The notes below the pieces were generated by a model. The model worked only from the letters and a program-made list of their open reading frames with translations, had not been told where the DNA came from and did no database searches. Positions 60,639 through 64,000 of a stretch of 64,000 bases of DNA are shown here, one piece after another. Position numbers and translations under genes: made by a program. Source of the stretch: UBA952 sp044361535. GTDB taxonomy: Bacteria; Bacteroidota; Bacteroidia; Flavobacteriales_D; Crocinitomicaceae. The stretch lies in assembly GCA_044361535.1 (NCBI GenBank), contig JBIKIQ010000005.1, positions 1 to 64,000 on the forward strand, written 5' to 3'. How positions within the stretch are numbered: the first letter of the stretch is position 1; every line of letters starts with the position of its first letter.

Positions 60639-61421
60639 TTAGTTTAAGATCGGAACAGATTTAATTTCATGTAATACACCATCCCACAAATGCATTCTCA
60701 TTTTTAATGCTTCGATGGAAACATTTGTAGCCTCTTGCCATTTTTGTTCATCGTTCCCACATAAATCCTGAATCATTTCTAATGCCATCGGACCATGTTC
60801 TCCTCCATCTACCTCAATATGTCTCTCAAGGTAATAGATCAATTCAGACATGGAATTACCAGTTTGTTTTTCAACTGTTTTCACAATTTCGATGAACATA
60901 TCTGGAATTAAATCTTCGCGTCCAAACGTGAATAAAGCAGCGAGTTCATGAGCCTTATTTTCTGCGATTTTTTGAAAGGTAAAATTTACAAAGTTCTTGG
61001 TATTTGTCGTAACAGAGAGTTTTCCTAAATCAGATGAAATGGTATGAATGGAACTTGAATTAACAAATGAAAGAACTTCGGAAGTGTTTACGCCAATCTG
61101 TTCCATTGCCTGAACATACAGCTCAAAATGACTGGTTGGATTACCAAATTGATCAACATCACTTTCCTCACCCCAGACGATTTCATTAATCAATCTGCGT
61201 GTCGAGGCTTTGCCCACTGGTTTCCAAGGTAGTTCTACAGATGTTAAGTTAATTTGAAGTGCTTTAAGAAGACTCATAAAATCCCACACGGCAAATACAT
61301 GTTGTTTCATGAAAATGCGGATTGCCTGGAGTGTATTTAAATTTGAATATAGAGGGTGAGTCAATAGTTCCTTTCTGTAAGGCTCAATAGTTGATTTAAG
61401 TGTTTGAAGTTCTTGAGTCAT
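60639..61421 (-). CDS. DUF3050 family protein (heme-oxygenase-like fold)
   Basis: The protein has 260 residues and matches DUF3050: RKELLTHPLYSNLNTLQAIR, then HVFAVWDFMSLLKALQ, then a central FGREDLIPDMF region and a late LERHIEVDGGEHGPMALEMI. It is helical, with several His and Glu residues as in the heme-oxygenase-like di-metal fold; I have not shown metal binding. No signal peptide is seen. It abuts the aspS stop and the glycosyltransferase, so the three are one operon. Confidence 0.88.
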   Translation of the reverse strand: MTQELQTLKSTIEPYRKELLTHPLYSNLNTLQAIRIFMKQHVFAVWDFMSLLKALQINLTSVELPWKPVGKASTRRLINEIVWGEESDVDQFGNPTSHFELYVQAMEQIGVNTSEVLSFVNSSSIHTISSDLGKLSVTTNTKNFVNFTFQKIAENKAHELAALFTFGREDLIPDMFIEIVKTVEKQTGNSMSELIYYLERHIEVDGGEHGPMALEMIQDLCGNDEQKWQEATNVSIEALKMRMHLWDGVLHEIKSVPILN

Positions 61422-63167
61422 TTATCTCAATTTTATTCCTAATTCTTGAAATTGCGTATCTTCCAACGGTGATGGTGCGTCAATCATTGTGTCTCTTCCA
61501 CTGTTGTTTTTTGGAAAAGCAATATAATCTCGAATAGATTCAGATCCGCCCATGGTAGCAACCAGACGATCTAGGCCAAACGCCAATCCGCCATGTGGTG
61601 GTGCTCCAAATTCAAAAGCATTCATCAAAAAGCCAAATTGTGCTTGGGCTTGTTCGGGCAAGAATCCAAGAAGGTCAAACATTTTTGCTTGTAGTTCCTT
61701 GTTGTGAATTCGTATCGATCCACCGCCCAATTCAACACCGTTCATGGCTAAATCATAGGCATTTGCCCGAACCTTGCCTGGATCTACCTCCAATAAATGA
61801 AAATCCTCCGGTTTTGGTGAAGTAAATGGATGGTGCATAGCATGCCAACGCTTTGAATCTTCGTCCCATTCTAACAAAGGGAAATCGACTACCCAAAGCG
61901 GTTTAAATTCATCTGCTTTTCTCAAACCTAATTGATTTCCCAAATGCAAACGTAATTCATTTAATTGCTTACGTGTTTTATCTATATCACCACAAAGAAC
62001 CAATAGCAAATCACCTGGTTTCATTTCCGTTTTATCTGCCCATTTTTCGAGTTCCGCTGTATTATAAAATTTATCTACAGATGATTTAAAGGTTCCATCA
62101 GTATTGTAACGCATATAAACCAGTCCTTTTGCTCCAATTTGCGGACGTTTTACCCAATCGGTAAGCTCATCCAATTGCTTGCGAGTATATTCAGCAGCAC
62201 CATTCACGTTAATTGCAAGAACGGATTCTGCGCTATCAAAAACAACAAAATCTTTTCCTTGTGTGAGTGATGTCAAATCTTGAAATTCCATGCCAAAGCG
62301 TATATCCGGTTTGTCTGAACCGTATTTTTCCATGGCTTCTGCATAGGTCATTCGTGGAAACGAGCCTTCAAATTCAACATTCTTAACTGTTTTAAATAAG
62401 TGTTTGATCAATCCTTCAAATGTTTGAAGGACGTCCTCTTGTTCCACAAACGACATTTCACAATCGATTTGAGTAAACTCAGGTTGTCTGTCTGCGCGTA
62501 AATCTTCATCTCTAAAACATTTCACAATCTGATAATAACGATCAATTCCAGATACCATCAATAATTGCTTGAAAGTTTGAGGAGATTGAGGTAAGGCATA
62601 AAACTGTCCTTGGTTCATTCTACTTGGCACAACAAAATCACGAGCACCTTCGGGAGTTGATTTTATCAAAACAGGCGTTTCAACATCCATGAAATTTTGA
62701 GAATCCAAGTATTTGCGGGTTTCAAGTGCCACTTTATTTCTCAAAAACAACTTTTGCTGAACCGGATTTCTTCTCAAATCCAAATAACGATATTGCATGC
62801 GTAACTCATCTCCACCATCTGTTTCATCTTCAATTGTAAATGGAGGTGTTTTGGCTGCATTAAGAATATGTAGATTTTCTACAACGATTTCTATTTCACC
62901 CGTAGGTAAATTTTTATTTTTACTCGATCTTTCGATTACAGTTCCAGTTACTTGAATAACGAACTCACGACCTAATTTTCGTGCGCTTTCACATAATTCA
63001 GAATTGGTATCCATGTTGAAAGCTAACTGAGTGATGCCATATCTATCGCGTAAATCGATAAAAGTCATCCCACCTAAATCCCTTGATTTCTGAACCCAAC
63101 CAGAAACCGTAACTTTTTCATTGCAGTTTTCTAATCGAAGCTCACCACACGTATGCGTTCTGTACAT
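61422..63167 (-). CDS. aspS: Aspartate-tRNA ligase
   Basis: This class II synthetase charges tRNA-Asp (and possibly tRNA-Asn in organisms that use the indirect route). It has 581 residues. An N-terminal OB fold (VSGWVQKSRDLGGMTFIDLR) is followed by the catalytic core: FRDEDLRADRQPEFTQIDCE (motif 2), the bacterial GAD insertion, and GGLAFGLDRLVATM (motif 3). It is first in the operon aspS-DUF3050-glycosyltransferase. A -7 box TATTTTTG lies at 63192-63185. Confidence 0.97.
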   Translation of the reverse strand: MYRTHTCGELRLENCNEKVTVSGWVQKSRDLGGMTFIDLRDRYGITQLAFNMDTNSELCESARKLGREFVIQVTGTVIERSSKNKNLPTGEIEIVVENLHILNAAKTPPFTIEDETDGGDELRMQYRYLDLRRNPVQQKLFLRNKVALETRKYLDSQNFMDVETPVLIKSTPEGARDFVVPSRMNQGQFYALPQSPQTFKQLLMVSGIDRYYQIVKCFRDEDLRADRQPEFTQIDCEMSFVEQEDVLQTFEGLIKHLFKTVKNVEFEGSFPRMTYAEAMEKYGSDKPDIRFGMEFQDLTSLTQGKDFVVFDSAESVLAINVNGAAEYTRKQLDELTDWVKRPQIGAKGLVYMRYNTDGTFKSSVDKFYNTAELEKWADKTEMKPGDLLLVLCGDIDKTRKQLNELRLHLGNQLGLRKADEFKPLWVVDFPLLEWDEDSKRWHAMHHPFTSPKPEDFHLLEVDPGKVRANAYDLAMNGVELGGGSIRIHNKELQAKMFDLLGFLPEQAQAQFGFLMNAFEFGAPPHGGLAFGLDRLVATMGGSESIRDYIAFPKNNSGRDTMIDAPSPLEDTQFQELGIKLR

Positions 63168-63184
63168 AATCTAAATTTGAGATA

Positions 63185-63192
63185 CAAAAATA
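63185..63192 (-). promoter_or_regulatory. -7 promoter element of aspS
   Basis: There is a perfect TATTTTTG on the minus strand, 17 bases before the start. No good TTG is seen at the expected distance. Confidence 0.4.
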
Positions 63193-63246
63193 GAAAAACA
63201 AAACTGATAGGGAAAGGTTTAAAGTAAAGATGAGAGAATAAAAAGC

Positions 63247-63534
63247 CTATTTTTCTTTCTCTTTTAAAATTTGTTTTCGCAATGCTTCAGTAGCATCGTC
63301 AACTGCCTCTTCAAAAGATTTACTTTGTTTTTTTGCAAATAATTCTTTTCCTGGGAGATGCACCTTTACTTCCGCAATTTTATTTTCCTTTTCCTTGTCT
63401 TTATCCAATCGCAAGAACACCTCTGATGACAGTGCTTTTTGATTAAAAAGTTCTAATTTATCCATTCGTTCTTGAATGAAATCGATTAATTTTTGATCTG
63501 CTTTGAAATGAATTGAATGAACTTTAGTTTCCAT
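63247..63534 (-). CDS. hpf: Ribosome hibernation/associated factor (HPF/RaiA type, short form)
   Basis: The protein has 95 residues, the short-form length. The pattern is KVHSIHFKADQKLIDFIQER, then VFLRLDKDKEKENKIAEVKV, then KSFEEAVDDATEALRKQILK. It binds the 30S subunit and stops translation when growth slows. It lies five bases downstream of the XerC/D-type recombinase, an arrangement common in Bacteroidota. Confidence 0.93.
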   Translation of the reverse strand: METKVHSIHFKADQKLIDFIQERMDKLELFNQKALSSEVFLRLDKDKEKENKIAEVKVHLPGKELFAKKQSKSFEEAVDDATEALRKQILKEKEK

Positions 63535-63539
63535 AATTG

Positions 63540-64000
63540 TTACTTTTTACCACCGCGAGGGTGTGTTTGTGAATAAATAGAATTCAATTGCGCAAATGAA
63601 TTGTGCGTATATACTTGAGTTGCAGATAAATTGGCATGACCCAATAAATCTTTTAACGTTTCCAATCCTGTTCCTCTGTTTAACATGTGAGTGGCAAATG
63701 TATGTCGTAAAACGTGTGGACTTGTTTTATCTAAATTTGTTGCAATACTAAGGTATCGATTAATTATCCGGTAAACAAGCATAGGATATAATTTTTTACC
63801 AAATTTCAAAGAAAATACAAAAGGCGATTCACCCAAGTGTTGATTTTTAGTTTGTAAGTAAGAGTTGATTTGGTGGTGTAATTCTTTGGAAATGGGTATG
63901 ATTCGTTCTTTGTTTCTTTTTCCAATTACTTTGATGGATTCATTAGAGGTATTTTGAGTTCGCAAGTCAATCAACTCACTTAATCGAATTCCGGTTTGGT
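63540..64000 (-). CDS. Tyrosine recombinase, XerC/XerD type (3' part; runs off window)
   Basis: The frame is open to the window edge (about 153 codons seen). It starts in the middle of the catalytic domain: TGIRLSELIDLR (first catalytic Arg), KVIGKRNKERIIPI (Lys), then HVLRHTFATHML (His-x-x-Arg), LLGHANLSATQVYTH (His and nucleophile Tyr). All key residues are present. The housekeeping XerC/D role in resolving chromosome dimers fits its place next to hpf. A mobile-element integrase is less likely, as no att repeats or phage genes are near. Confidence 0.92.
   Translation of the reverse strand, partial: QTGIRLSELIDLRTQNTSNESIKVIGKRNKERIIPISKELHHQINSYLQTKNQHLGESPFVFSLKFGKKLYPMLVYRIINRYLSIATNLDKTSPHVLRHTFATHMLNRGTGLETLKDLLGHANLSATQVYTHNSFAQLNSIYSQTHPRGGKK

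Noticed and set aside
63540..64000. Recombinase gene as a sign of a mobile element
   Set aside because: It has the XerC/D pattern and is linked to hpf as in other Bacteroidota; no repeats or phage genes are near.

Overview
The window looks like chromosomal DNA of a free-living member of the Bacteroidota, most likely Flavobacteriales and perhaps near the Fluviicola/Crocinitomicaceae group. The sequence is AT-rich. Several proteins carry type IX secretion (T9SS) C-terminal sorting domains of both type A and type B (the gliding-motility-associated CHU_C kind). There are also DUF4270, DUF7948 and WG-repeat proteins, an S46 dipeptidyl-peptidase, and promoters of the Bacteroidota type (TTG, then 17-23 bases, then TAnnTTTG). 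Shine-Dalgarno sequences are mostly absent. The species assignment is inference. I saw no rRNA, tRNA, CRISPR array, prophage or insertion sequence.

Layout. Bases 1-3303 hold the N-terminal part of a very large secreted RCC1/Calx-beta repeat protein and a small secreted partner behind one good promoter. Bases 3492-9277, all on the minus strand, hold a 3-hydroxyacyl-CoA dehydrogenase, a CgeB-like glycosyltransferase candidate, a membrane protein, a small secreted protein and an S46 peptidase whose specificity residue points to DPP11. Bases 9384-13514 on the plus strand hold aspartate kinase, a FeoA-like protein and a choice-of-anchor-L adhesin-like T9SS cargo. Bases 13579-16057 hold a glutaminyl cyclase, a ytxJ-like bacillithiol redox gene broken by one in-frame stop, and pheS. 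Bases 16133-17338 hold three tandem paralogous lipoproteins.

Bases 17628-21643 hold sucAB (2-oxoglutarate dehydrogenase). They diverge from an ECF sigma factor gene that overlaps an anti-sigma-like membrane protein carrying a T9SS type-B domain, at 21800-23244. Bases 23245-29662 hold a metallo-beta-lactamase-fold hydrolase, a TPR phosphodiesterase with a small companion ORF, and three secreted T9SS cargo proteins, two of them paralogues. Bases 29849-35995 form a complete tripartite RND efflux operon headed by a TetR regulator with a 20-bp palindromic operator. Bases 36136-43686 hold hemJ, two proteins sharing a Cys-bounded motif, and glmS-DUF4270-(short glycogen-synthase-like) facing panC.

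Bases 43683-50694 hold a YjbR protein, a desaturase, a TPR lipoprotein and outer-membrane-type proteins with an HTH regulator. Bases 50946-56392 hold a 1288-residue T9SS type-B protein, a lipocalin-like lipoprotein and a TIGR03032 protein. Bases 56399-63167 hold folE, a WG-repeat protein and the aspS-DUF3050-glycosyltransferase operon. Bases 63247-64000 hold hpf and the 3' part of a XerC/D recombinase gene.

Most of the window is ordinary core metabolism, translation and cell-envelope genes with T9SS cargo scattered between them. The most unusual items are the sigma/CHU_C membrane-protein pair, the nonsense-interrupted ytxJ, the glycogen-synthase-like protein that lacks its substrate motif and second domain, and the near-identical 339-bp Calx-beta repeats.
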